Under the pieces are notes generated by a model. The model worked only from the letters and a program-made list of their open reading frames with translations, ran no database searches and had not been told where the DNA came from. DNA of 64,000 nucleotides from Halobacterium hubeiense (GTDB lineage Archaea; Halobacteriota; Halobacteria; Halobacteriales; Halobacteriaceae), in contig NZ_LN831302.1 in NCBI RefSeq assembly GCF_001488575.1, positions 1,302,001-1,366,000 on the forward strand, read 5' to 3'. Of the stretch, positions 25,590 through 33,575 are shown piece by piece (positions within the stretch are counted from its first letter, which is position 1; the number at the start of each line of letters is the position of its first letter). The translations under genes were made by a program, and so were the position numbers.

Positions 25590-26945
25590 ATGGCCTCACG
25601 ACAGCGCGAACACGACGCGTCCGCCTCGCTGTACGACCCGCCGGACGACGCCAGCGAAGTCGAGCGGCTGCGCGACGAGCGGGACTTCTGGAAGCACCTC
25701 TTCGAGGACCTGACCGAGCGGTTCCCCGAGCCCGCGCTGGTCGTGGACGACGACGGCCGGGTCGCCCACTGGAACCGCGAGCAGGAGGACATCCAGAACA
25801 CGCCCGCCGACGAGGTCCTCGGGGAGGTCGCCCACGACGTCATCGGCACCGACGACGTCACCGACACGCTCGCCGAGGAGGTCGTGCGCACCGAGGAAAT
25901 CGTCAACGAGGACCGCGTGCGCTCCGGGACGAACGACGACGGCAGCCAGTGGCACGTCAGCGCCGCCGCGCTGCCGCTGTACGACCCTGCTGGCGAGGTC
26001 GTCGGCTCCTTCGAGATGGTGTCTCGCGTGACCGACCTCGTGGAACAGCGCCGCGCCGTCGAGGACGCCCAAGAGCGAATCACCTCGGAGGTCGATTCGA
26101 CGGTCGAGGAACTGCTGGACTCCTCGGAGGCGGTCGCACAGAACAGCCAGTTCATCGAGGAGACCGCCCGCGAGCAAGTGGAGTCGCTGGCGGAAGTGCG
26201 CAACGAGGTGGAGTCGCTGTCAGCGACCGTCGAGGAGATCGCCTCCCAGACGGACGAGGTCGACGAGCGCGCCGCAAACGTCGCGGAGAACGCGGCAGCC
26301 TCCGTGGACGCTACCGACGAGGCGCAGGCGCTCCTCGACGACGTCGAGGAGGCCGCGACGGACCTCGATGAGACGGCCGTCGAGTTGGACTCACAGGTCG
26401 AGGAAATCGAGTCCGTGGTGGACGTCATCAGCGACATCGTCTCCCAAATCAATCTGCTCGCGCTGAACGCGAACATCGAGGCCGCGCGCACGAGCGGGAA
26501 CAACGACGGGTTCGCGGTGGTCGCGGACGAAATCAAGGAGCTGGCCGACCAGTCGAAGGCTGAAGTGGACGCCATCGAGTCCACCATCGAGCGCGTGACC
26601 GACATCGTCGAGGAGACCACCGAGGGCGTCGAGCGCACGACGGAGGGCATCGAGGCGACCGTCGAGCGCGTGGAGACGATTCGCGAGCGACAGAGCGACA
26701 TCCACACCGCCGCCGAGGAGACCGCCACGGGGATGGCCGAAATCGCGGAGGCAACCGACGAGCAGGCGGTCAGCGCCGAGGAGGTCACGACGATGCTCAA
26801 CGACGCGCTGGACAGCCTCGGCGACGTCGTGGACGAAATCGGGGAGCTGGCCGACGAGAACGACGAGCAGACGCAGTTGGCGCGCAGCGTCCGCGAGCGC
26901 GTCCACGACGTAGAGGCCGAACTGGACGCGACAATCGAGGACTGA
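25590..26945 (+). CDS. Soluble PAS-domain methyl-accepting chemotaxis transducer
   Basis: A 451-residue protein with no membrane segment and no HAMP domain. Residues about 40-150 form a PAS sensor (PALVVDDDGRVAHWNREQEDI). The rest is a long coiled coil with the chemoreceptor hairpin tip near 285-315 (NLLALNANIEAARTSGNNDGFAVVADEIKELADQ), where CheA and CheW dock. Glu/Gln-rich stretches flank the tip and could be methylated. It is flanked by the FAA hydrolase, a flavin-type protein and the hydroxylase, so it may steer cells towards the aromatic substrate or sense redox or energy state. Confidence 0.88.
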   Translation: MASRQREHDASASLYDPPDDASEVERLRDERDFWKHLFEDLTERFPEPALVVDDDGRVAHWNREQEDIQNTPADEVLGEVAHDVIGTDDVTDTLAEEVVRTEEIVNEDRVRSGTNDDGSQWHVSAAALPLYDPAGEVVGSFEMVSRVTDLVEQRRAVEDAQERITSEVDSTVEELLDSSEAVAQNSQFIEETAREQVESLAEVRNEVESLSATVEEIASQTDEVDERAANVAENAAASVDATDEAQALLDDVEEAATDLDETAVELDSQVEEIESVVDVISDIVSQINLLALNANIEAARTSGNNDGFAVVADEIKELADQSKAEVDAIESTIERVTDIVEETTEGVERTTEGIEATVERVETIRERQSDIHTAAEETATGMAEIAEATDEQAVSAEEVTTMLNDALDSLGDVVDEIGELADENDEQTQLARSVRERVHDVEAELDATIED

Positions 26946-26972
26946 GCCGAACTGGACGCGAAAAATCGCGGG

Positions 26973-27437
26973 TCAGTCGTCGTGGCCCTGTCCCTTCTGT
27001 CCGGTCAGTTCCTCGGGGACGAGCCGGTAGCGCGGCTGGTCGGTAATCGGCTCGCCGTGGGGGAACAGGCTCGCGAACTGCGCGTTCTCGAACATCGTCT
27101 CCGTGACGTCGTCGGTGTCGTCGTCGGACACTTCCTCTAGAGGGCCGCGCGCGACGACGCTGCGCCAGTGGTGTTCGTCCTCGAAGTTGTACGTCGAGAA
27201 CGTCGCGCGCTCGGTGGTAGCGGCGTAGTCGAGCTTCTCGCTGTCCTCCCCGAACTGGAGGAGGATGAAGTAGAGGTCGTCGCCGTCCCACCCGAACGAG
27301 ACGGGCATCCCGTAAGCGACGTTCTCGTTGGCCAGCGAGAGCACGCCGATGCCGCGCTGGCGGAGGAACTCGTCTCGCTCTGTCTCGTCCATGGCGACGC
27401 CCCGCAGGGTTCGTTCGCCGGTATCTGGTGCCTCCAT
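26973..27437 (-). CDS. Pyridoxamine 5'-phosphate oxidase-fold flavin/haem-binding protein
   Basis: A 154-residue split-barrel protein. Residues about 25-110 (GIGVLSLANENVAYGMPVSFGWDGDDLYFIL) match the pyridoxamine-phosphate-oxidase-like family common in haloarchaea. Such proteins bind FMN or F420 and act as small reductases or sensors. An alternative start at 27392 (MDETERDEFLRQ) is possible and would drop 15 residues. It lies between the chemotransducer and the aromatic hydroxylase, divergent from the latter. It could supply or sense reduced flavin, which is inferred. Confidence 0.78.
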   Translation of the reverse strand: MEAPDTGERTLRGVAMDETERDEFLRQRGIGVLSLANENVAYGMPVSFGWDGDDLYFILLQFGEDSEKLDYAATTERATFSTYNFEDEHHWRSVVARGPLEEVSDDDTDDVTETMFENAQFASLFPHGEPITDQPRYRLVPEELTGQKGQGHDD

Positions 27438-27549
27438 GCGAACACGTTAGTCTACGGGCACAAAGAATCCCTGTGCGAATATGTTCGGTTTCTTCCCAGA
27501 GGGTCGATCGCTGTTCACTATTGATCTATTTTATCGAGCGGGGAAACAT

Positions 27550-27580
27550 CTATACGCCAGTTCCACGTGGGTTGTAACAC
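27550..27580 (+). promoter_or_regulatory. Promoter and TGTAACAC element of the aromatic hydroxylase gene
   Basis: CTATAC at 27550-27555 lies about 30 bases before the ATG at 27582. TGTAACAC at 27573-27580 ends one base before the ATG, exactly as in the gentisate dioxygenase gene, and the spacing from the TATA-like box is nearly the same (22-23 bases). Confidence 0.45.
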
Positions 27581-27581
27581 G

Positions 27582-28820
27582 ATGAGCGGCTCAGAAGCTC
27601 AAGCAGACGTGCCCGTCGTCGTCGCCGGTGCGGGGCCGACCGGCATGACGGCCGCGCTCGCGTTGCACGCCCGAGGCGTCGACGTCACCATCCTCGAAGC
27701 CGACCCGAAGGACCGAGAGCGGCCCGGTAGCCGGGCCATCTACGTCCACAAGGACACGCTCCGCACGCTGGAGAACGCGTCCCCCGGGCTCGGCCACCGG
27801 CTCGTCGACAACGGGATGATCTGGTCGACGCGGCGGACGCTGTTCCGCGGGACGGAAGTGTTCGAGCGGACGTACTCGACGCCCGGCGGCGACGGCGACC
27901 TCCCGCACTTCACCAGCCTCCCGCAGGTCTGGACGGAGGAGTACATGCTCGACGCCGTCGAGGACGCCGGCATCGACGTCCACTGGGGCGACGGCGTCGA
28001 GACCGTGGACGCCAGCGAGGACGTCGTGCGCGTGGAGACAAAGAGCGGCGAGGAGTATCACGCCGAGTACGTCGTCGGCGCGGACGGCGCCGGCTCGACG
28101 GTCCGCAAGGAGATCGGCGGCGAGTTCGACGGCACCGAGTCGGCGAACTCCTTCATCATCGCGGACATCGCGGAGTTCGAGGACGAGGACGAGCAGCTGT
28201 TCAAGGAGCGGGTGTTCCACTACGACCACCCGCGCGTGGACGGCCGGAACGTCCTGCTCGTGCCGTTCCAGGGCGGCTGGCGCGTGGACATCCAGTGCAA
28301 GGACAGCGACGACCCCCAGCGGCTCACCGAGGACGACGCCATCAGCGAGCTCGTCGCGGAGACGCTCGGGGAGGACTACCGCGACCGCGTGGAGTGGGTC
28401 TCCCAGTACAAGTTCAAGCAGGTCATCGCCGACCGGATGGTCGACGACCACGACCGCGTGCTGCTCGCGGGGGAGTCCGGCCACCTGTTCGCGCCGTTCG
28501 GCGCGCGCGGGATGAACTCCGGCGTCGCCGACGCCGAGGCCGCCGCCAGCGCCATCGCGGTCGCGCTGAACGCGGAGGTCGAGTCCGCGCGCGCCGCCGA
28601 GATCACGCAGTACGGCATCACGCGCCTCAAGGCCGCCGAGTACAACAAGAGCGCCGCCGGGCAGGCGCTGGAGTACCTGCAGGGCGACAGCTACGTCACG
28701 CGAGCGAAGAAGTACCTCGCGGCGAAGGCGGCGCCGTACTACGAGCCCGCCGGCGAGTGGCTCGACGACGCGCCGTACGGCCCCCACGGCGGGCCGCCGG
28801 TGACCATCGGGCAGTACTAG
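27582..28820 (+). CDS. FAD-dependent aromatic hydroxylase (gentisate-forming candidate)
   Basis: A 412-residue class A flavoprotein monooxygenase. GxGxxG is at residues 16-21 (GAGPTG), the NAD(P)H-contact DG motif is in VVGADGAGSTVRK near 165, and the flavin ribityl motif is RVLLAGESGHLFAPFGARGMNSG near 292-314, where the usual GD is GE. Such enzymes insert oxygen para or ortho to a phenol. Candidates are 3-hydroxybenzoate 6-hydroxylase or a salicyl-CoA 5-hydroxylase, both giving gentisate or its CoA ester. The shared start-site element with gentisate dioxygenase supports joint control. Confidence 0.84.
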   Translation: MSGSEAQADVPVVVAGAGPTGMTAALALHARGVDVTILEADPKDRERPGSRAIYVHKDTLRTLENASPGLGHRLVDNGMIWSTRRTLFRGTEVFERTYSTPGGDGDLPHFTSLPQVWTEEYMLDAVEDAGIDVHWGDGVETVDASEDVVRVETKSGEEYHAEYVVGADGAGSTVRKEIGGEFDGTESANSFIIADIAEFEDEDEQLFKERVFHYDHPRVDGRNVLLVPFQGGWRVDIQCKDSDDPQRLTEDDAISELVAETLGEDYRDRVEWVSQYKFKQVIADRMVDDHDRVLLAGESGHLFAPFGARGMNSGVADAEAAASAIAVALNAEVESARAAEITQYGITRLKAAEYNKSAAGQALEYLQGDSYVTRAKKYLAAKAAPYYEPAGEWLDDAPYGPHGGPPVTIGQY

Positions 28821-29069
28821 TCGAACCGACGCCGACGGCCACCACGCGCTCTCCCTCCGCGTAATCGCACTTCTGACGCCTTCTTCGTCGCTGTTCGCTG
28901 TAACTGAACGAATCTCGATTGTCGTGCCGGCGCCGGCCGGGCGACGAGACGGATACCCCAGCGGAATCGCCGTACTCGCCGAGAGCAATCGGCAGCGGCT
29001 CAGTGAGGGTCGAGCCGAGCGCTTCAGTCGCCGTTCGAGGTCGATAATCATTTATCAGTTGGTTCGTGG

Positions 29070-29088
29070 CGTTCGCTCACGGCGAACG
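29070..29088. repeat. Perfect 7-bp stem-loop
   Basis: CGTTCGC at 29070-29076 pairs with GCGAACG at 29082-29088 around a 5-base loop. No T-run follows on either strand, so it is not a simple terminator. Confidence 0.4.
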
Positions 29089-29518
29089 GAGTAGTAGCTG
29101 AATGTTTGTATCACGTGGTCAGATATAGCGGAATACTAGCTAACGAATTCAGCAGATTACCGTCCATTCGTGTACCAATTCTCCTGCTCCGTCGCCAAGC
29201 CCGGAACGCAGGGTGACTGCTCACCCGTGGGACCGAACAACCAAAGCCCCGGCCATCGCGTGTATGGGACTAACTACCGCGGAACAGCCTCGAAAGATAC
29301 GCTCCGGATGGAGTCGAATAGAAAGACGAACTCGGTTCGTAGTTGTTCGTTATAACCGAACGGAAGTGGCTGTAACGCGAGAGGGTGAATTCGCCGCACA
29401 GTCCCAACTGAGACGATACACTAAGCCCGGAGTGTAATTCGACCGGCGAGCTGACGCGTGACGGGCGAAGTTCTGGCCTCGACCCGAAGGGGATAGCGGA
29501 CGAGACAGCCGCGAGTGA

Positions 29519-29544
29519 AAATAACAACAGTAACAGTGTTATTT
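29519..29544 (-). terminator. Hairpin after the RdfA-like gene, terminator-like
   Basis: AAATAACA at 29519-29526 pairs perfectly with TGTTATTT at 29537-29544 around a 10-base loop, 2 bases past the stop of the minus-strand gene. On the minus strand the second arm ends in TTTT, as in T-rich archaeal terminators. Confidence 0.45.
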
Positions 29545-29546
29545 CT

Positions 29547-30164
29547 TCAGTCGTCGCAGTCACAGCCACCCGCGGTGAGCAGCTCCGAGACACCGTACTG
29601 GGACTGGCACTCGGTGCAGAGGATTTGGACGTCGACCATCACGCGGAACTCGCCGAGCGTCAAGCGGGACGTGTTCCGGAGGTCGTCGAGTTTCGTCTCG
29701 GTCACCGAAACCAGCCGCCCGCGGAGCTTCTGGACGGCGTCCGCGACGGTTTCCAGGCGGTCGCCGGTGTCGCGCTCGTACTCCGCGCCGCGGTAGTCCT
29801 GGAGGTAACTTCGCACCGCCTGATAGGTCACGAGGTCGCCGGCGAGGTCGTCGACGTCGATCCCCTCGCGTTCGAGGCGGCGCCGGAGCTGGGTCTGCTC
29901 GGCGGCACCGGTGTCGTCGCCAGTCAGCGAGCGAACGACGTCCGCCACCTCGCCCTCGGAGGGGCGCATGCCGGCGTCGTAGAGGCGTTCCCGGACGAGT
30001 TCGCGATTGAACGTCGTCGCGAGGTCCCGTAGACTCCAGTGGTCGTCGCCCGTCGCCGTCCAGCGCGCCTCCAGTTCGGCGCCGACCCCGTCGAGGTCGT
30101 ACTCGTCGAGGAGCCGCGCGACCTTGCTGCGGCGGCCCCCGGTGTCGTGCTCTGCGTCGCCCAT
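29547..30164 (-). CDS. rdfA: RdfA-like protein (rod-determining factor family)
   Basis: A 205-residue soluble protein. The N-terminal block KVARLLDEYDLDGVGAELEARW and the following LATTFNRELVRERLYDAGM are what I recall as the hallmark of haloarchaeal RdfA, a factor needed for rod-shaped cells. The C-terminus carries CTECQSQYGV and a final CDCDD, a possible zinc site. There is no membrane segment. The family match is from memory and should be tested by search; paralogues with other roles exist in haloarchaea. A T-rich hairpin follows the stop. Confidence 0.65.
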   Translation of the reverse strand: MGDAEHDTGGRRSKVARLLDEYDLDGVGAELEARWTATGDDHWSLRDLATTFNRELVRERLYDAGMRPSEGEVADVVRSLTGDDTGAAEQTQLRRRLEREGIDVDDLAGDLVTYQAVRSYLQDYRGAEYERDTGDRLETVADAVQKLRGRLVSVTETKLDDLRNTSRLTLGEFRVMVDVQILCTECQSQYGVSELLTAGGCDCDD

Positions 30165-30239
30165 ACCTGCGGTAGGAAACCGCGGACGGTTATACTTACG
30201 CCTGCGAGCCGGCTCTGACTGGTTCGGGCGCCGACTACC

Positions 30240-31028
30240 TCAGAGGTTCGAGCCCGTGGAGCCGCCGTCGATCGGCACCGCGGCGCCGTTGACGTAGCCG
30301 GACTTCGGCGAGCTCAGGAACGCGACCGTGTTGCCGAGCTCCATCGGGTCGCCGATGCGTTCGAGGGGGTTGTCCGCCCAGTCGGCCAGCCCTTCCTCGT
30401 AGCTGTCGTAGTCGCCGCGCTCGACCGCTTGGTCGACGAGTTTGCGGATGCGCGAGGTCTCGTGCGAGCCGGGGAGGACGGCGTTCGCGCGGACCTCCGG
30501 GGCGAACTCCTTCGAGAGCGTCTTTTCGAGGCCGATGACGCCCATGCGGACGGAGTTCGACAGCACGAGGTCGTCGATGGCCTCCTTGACGCTGCGGGAG
30601 GTGATGGTGACGATGGTGCCGCCGTCGCCCTCGGTCAGGTACGGTTCGGCCTCGCGGGCGAGCCGGACGACGCTCATCACGAGCAGCTCGTAGGCCTCGT
30701 ACCAGTCCTCGTCGTCGGTGTCGAGGAACGCGCCCGACGGCGGGCCGCCGGCGCTGGTCACGAGGTGGTCGATGGTGCCGAACTCCTCGACGGTTGTCTC
30801 CACGAGTGCCTCGATGTCGTCTGCGTCCGTGAGGTCGCCGGGCTGGGCGACGACGTCGCCCTCCGCAACATCGGCGATTTCGTCGCGCGCGTCCGCGAGT
30901 CGGTCCTCGTCGCGGCCGTTGACGACCACGTTCACGCCCTCGCGGGCGAGCGCCTTCGCGGAGGCCTTGCCGAGTCCACTCGAAGAGGCTGTCACGAGCG
31001 CCGCGTTGCCGTCGATTTCCAGGTCCAT
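30240..31028 (-). CDS. Short-chain dehydrogenase/reductase-fold protein lacking canonical YxxxK
   Basis: A 262-residue SDR-fold protein. The NAD(P) motif TASSSGLGKASA is at about 13-24 and SAGGPPSG near 90 replaces NNAG. After the serine in ITSRS the place of the Tyr-xxx-Lys pair reads SNSVR, so both catalytic residues are changed. The C-terminal VNGAAVPIDGGST is normal for the family. It resembles 3-oxoacyl reductases in length and layout, but the altered site suggests a different chemistry or a binding role. It is divergent from glutaryl-CoA dehydrogenase and may share its promoter region. Confidence 0.8.
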   Translation of the reverse strand: MDLEIDGNAALVTASSSGLGKASAKALAREGVNVVVNGRDEDRLADARDEIADVAEGDVVAQPGDLTDADDIEALVETTVEEFGTIDHLVTSAGGPPSGAFLDTDDEDWYEAYELLVMSVVRLAREAEPYLTEGDGGTIVTITSRSVKEAIDDLVLSNSVRMGVIGLEKTLSKEFAPEVRANAVLPGSHETSRIRKLVDQAVERGDYDSYEEGLADWADNPLERIGDPMELGNTVAFLSSPKSGYVNGAAVPIDGGSTGSNL

Positions 31029-31142
31029 ACGTCGTCCAACTGGAGCGGCGTCGGAAAGCGTTTTCCTACAGGCAAGCACCGACCCGGGACCGCCGGCGAC
31101 CCAGTGGGGGGTTATTTGTCGGTGGAGTCGGTACCCCGGCGT

Positions 31143-32315
31143 ATGCTGGACTACTTCGGCCTGGAAGCGGACCTCGGCGAGGAGGAGCGACTGCTCGTGG
31201 CGTCGGCGCGCGAGTTCGTCGACGGCGAAGTCGAGGACGTCGGCCAGCACTGGCTCGACGGCACCTTCCCGACCGACCTCGTCCCGAAGATGGGCGAGAT
31301 GGGGTTCTACGCGCCGAACCTCGACGGCTACGGCCTGCCGAACGTCAGCGAGAAGGCGTACGGCCTGCTGATGCAGGAGCTGGAGGCCTGCGACTCGGGA
31401 CTGCGCTCGATGGCGAGCGTGCAGGGCGCGCTCGTGATGTACCCGATTCACGCGTTCGGCAGCGACGAGCAGAAGGAGGAGTGGCTGCCGAAACTCGGCA
31501 CGGGCGAAGCCGTCGGCTGCTTCGGCCTCACCGAGCCCGAGCACGGCTCGAACCCCTCCGCGATGGAGACGCGAGCCGAACGTGCCGGCGGGCACGCAGG
31601 CGACGAGTACGTCCTGAACGGCTCGAAGACGTGGATTACGAACTCCCCGATTGCGGACGTCGCGGTCGTCTGGGCGAAAGACCACAGCGAAGACGGCGAC
31701 CCCGTCCGGGGGTTCCTCGTGGAGACCGACCGAGACGGCGTCACGACGAACGAGATAGACGACAAGCTCAGCCTCCGCGCGTCCGTCACGGGCGAAATCA
31801 GCCTCCAGAACGTCCGAATCCCGAAGGAGAACCGGCTCCCGGGCGTGGAGGGGATGAAGGGGCCGCTGTCGTGTCTCACGCAGGCGCGGTTCGGCATCGC
31901 GTGGGGGGCGGTCGGGGCGGCCCGGGACTGCTTCGAGACCGCCCGCGAGTACGCCACCGAGCGCGAGCAGTTCGGGAAGCCAATCGGCGGCTTCCAGCTC
32001 CAGCAGGAGAAGCTCGCGGAGATGGCGACCCAGATTACGCTCGCACAGCTGCTCGCGCACCGCCTCGCGGACCTCAAGGAGCGCGGCGAGATGCGTCCCC
32101 AGCACGTCTCGATGGCCAAGCGCAACAACGTCCGGATGGCCCGCGAGCAGTCCCGGGTCGCCCGCGAGATGCTCGGCGGCAACGGCATCACCACCGACTA
32201 CTCGCCGATGCGCCACCTGACCAACATGGAGACGGTCTACACGTACGAGGGCACCCACGACATCCACACGCTGATTCTCGGCGAAGACCTCACAGGCATC
32301 CCCGCGTACGAATGA
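31143..32315 (+). CDS. gcdH: Glutaryl-CoA dehydrogenase-like acyl-CoA dehydrogenase
   Basis: A 390-residue flavoprotein. SGLRSMASVQGALVMYPIHAFGS near 82-105 is close to the glutaryl-CoA dehydrogenase signature; its Arg binds the free carboxylate of glutaryl-CoA. CFGLTEPEHGSNPS and the catalytic glutamate in YEGTHDIHTL near 365 complete the pattern. It oxidises and decarboxylates glutaryl-CoA to crotonyl-CoA, feeding beta-oxidation, for example via the hydroxyacyl-CoA dehydrogenase fusion at 53 kb. Electrons go to ETF. The source of glutaryl-CoA (lysine, tryptophan or benzoyl-CoA-type routes) is not visible here. Confidence 0.86.
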   Translation: MLDYFGLEADLGEEERLLVASAREFVDGEVEDVGQHWLDGTFPTDLVPKMGEMGFYAPNLDGYGLPNVSEKAYGLLMQELEACDSGLRSMASVQGALVMYPIHAFGSDEQKEEWLPKLGTGEAVGCFGLTEPEHGSNPSAMETRAERAGGHAGDEYVLNGSKTWITNSPIADVAVVWAKDHSEDGDPVRGFLVETDRDGVTTNEIDDKLSLRASVTGEISLQNVRIPKENRLPGVEGMKGPLSCLTQARFGIAWGAVGAARDCFETAREYATEREQFGKPIGGFQLQQEKLAEMATQITLAQLLAHRLADLKERGEMRPQHVSMAKRNNVRMAREQSRVAREMLGGNGITTDYSPMRHLTNMETVYTYEGTHDIHTLILGEDLTGIPAYE

Positions 32316-32792
32316 CGTAATTCTGGTGTTCCTCCATTACTATATTTTATTCTATATATAGAAAGCGACGCGTTCCCGGGAGTTCATCGCGCCCGACGAG
32401 ACCGACAGCCACAGATTTGGCCGCAACAGTTCAGCCGCGCGAATTGTACAATAGGTACCTGAGAAAGCTATTGCACTAATAAATACCCTCTACACGCCAT
32501 TTCTATTTTCGGGAGCGTAGAAGTGAGCAGGTGCATTGGCGACGGGGACCAATGGGTGATAGCGGTAGCGAAGTGGAGTGGGATGAGAGAGTCTGCTATA
32601 CACATCGAATAACTACCATTTAGATAAGTAGTAAAGTAGAATGTTAATTCGTGCTGTGTGGTCGTGTTCCGTGAACGGACAGACAATCGGGTCCCTTGCT
32701 CCCTGCAATCCCAGTCTCGGCGTGAGAACTTCTATACCCCCGAGAACCAGCTATCGTTTTAATGAGGGTAGGTAGTGTGGCGGTCAGTAGGT
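32316..32792. other. AT-rich gene-free interval of about 475 bp
   Basis: GC content is strikingly low for this genome. CTATATATAG (32352-32361) is a perfect palindrome. The only candidate frame (minus strand) is hydrophobic and Ser/Thr-rich without acidic residues and is not credible. The end holds the promoter of the DoxX gene. Confidence 0.5.
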
Positions 32793-33341
32793 ATGTCCAC
32801 CCAAGAACACCGCCTCGAAAGTACCGTCGCCGGCTTCACCGCAGTCGGGAAACTCCACTCGCTGAGCGTCTGGTTCATCCTCGCGTTGCGCCTGATGATG
32901 GGCGTCGCGTTCCTCTGGAGCGGCGCCGACAAGGTACTGTCCGGCAGTTTCAGCGCCGCCGGCTACCTCGTGAACGTCACGCCAGCCAGCCCGGCCTCAG
33001 AGCTGTTCGTCACGATGGGCGAGACCGCGTGGTTCGTCGACTTCGTGAACGTCGCCGTCCCGTGGGGGGAGGTCCTCATCGGCCTCGGCCTGCTCGTCGG
33101 CTGTCTCACGCGCCTCGCGGCGTTCTGGGGCGCGTTCATGATGCTGCTGTTCTACCTCGGGAACTGGGAGGTCAGCCACGGCTACATCAACGGCGACTTC
33201 GCGTACATGCTCGTGTTCCTCTCCGTGGCGGCGTTCGGCGCCGGCCGCATCCTCGGGCTGGACTCGTACATCGAGCAGTACGACGTCGGCGGCGAAGCGC
33301 TCGTCGAGCGCTACCCGTGGACGCGGTACTTCCTCGGCTAG
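32793..33341 (+). CDS. DoxX-family membrane protein
   Basis: A 182-residue protein with four hydrophobic segments (about 25-45, 85-110, 112-130, 135-155). RLMMGVAFLWSGADKVLSG near 31-50 is the DoxX hallmark. Relatives include the large-subunit partner of thiosulfate:quinone oxidoreductase and quinone- or redox-linked membrane proteins. No partner oxidoreductase is adjacent. Strong promoter-like AT-rich sequence precedes it. Function here is unknown beyond a membrane redox association. Confidence 0.78.
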   Translation: MSTQEHRLESTVAGFTAVGKLHSLSVWFILALRLMMGVAFLWSGADKVLSGSFSAAGYLVNVTPASPASELFVTMGETAWFVDFVNVAVPWGEVLIGLGLLVGCLTRLAAFWGAFMMLLFYLGNWEVSHGYINGDFAYMLVFLSVAAFGAGRILGLDSYIEQYDVGGEALVERYPWTRYFLG

Positions 33342-33359
33342 AAGAGCGGTCCGAGACCG

Positions 33360-33575
33360 CTACTGCGACTCTCTTGCGTGCTGCAGCGAGAAGACGAACC
33401 CGTAGTAGGCGACGACGCCGCTCGCGAGCGCGCCGTAGTACACCAGCTGTGGCGCGCCGAGCGCCTCGAACAGCAGCGTGACGACGATGACCCACGCGAA
33501 CGCGAACGCGAGGTCGAACAGCATCCCGTCGTGGTGTTCGACGACGTGGTCGCGGACAGCGTCGAGCAGGCTCAC
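33360..33575 (-). CDS. Small two-helix membrane protein downstream of uspA
   Basis: A 71-residue protein with two membrane helices (about 18-36 and 42-62) after an amphipathic start, MSLLDAVRDHVVEHHDG. Its ATG overlaps the uspA stop by 4 bases, so it is the last gene of the symporter/uspA unit. Function unknown; it could modulate the symporter. Confidence 0.65.
   Translation of the reverse strand: MSLLDAVRDHVVEHHDGMLFDLAFAFAWVIVVTLLFEALGAPQLVYYGALASGVVAYYGFVFSLQHARESQ

Larger units (their letters stand above)
28821..29546. other. Gene-free AT-richer interval of about 725 bp
   Basis: No frame has the acidic composition expected here. One strong hairpin (29070-29088) and a terminator-like hairpin (29519-29544) are described separately. 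The base composition drops well below its neighbours, which could mark an old insertion or simply a regulatory spacer. Confidence 0.45.

Noticed and set aside
29270-29593. 107-codon minus-strand frame beside the RdfA-like gene
   Set aside because: Ser-rich, non-acidic, overlaps the RdfA-like gene end and its terminator hairpin.
32468-32686. 72-codon minus-strand frame in the AT-rich gap
   Set aside because: Lacks acidic residues and any motif; likely chance in low-GC DNA.
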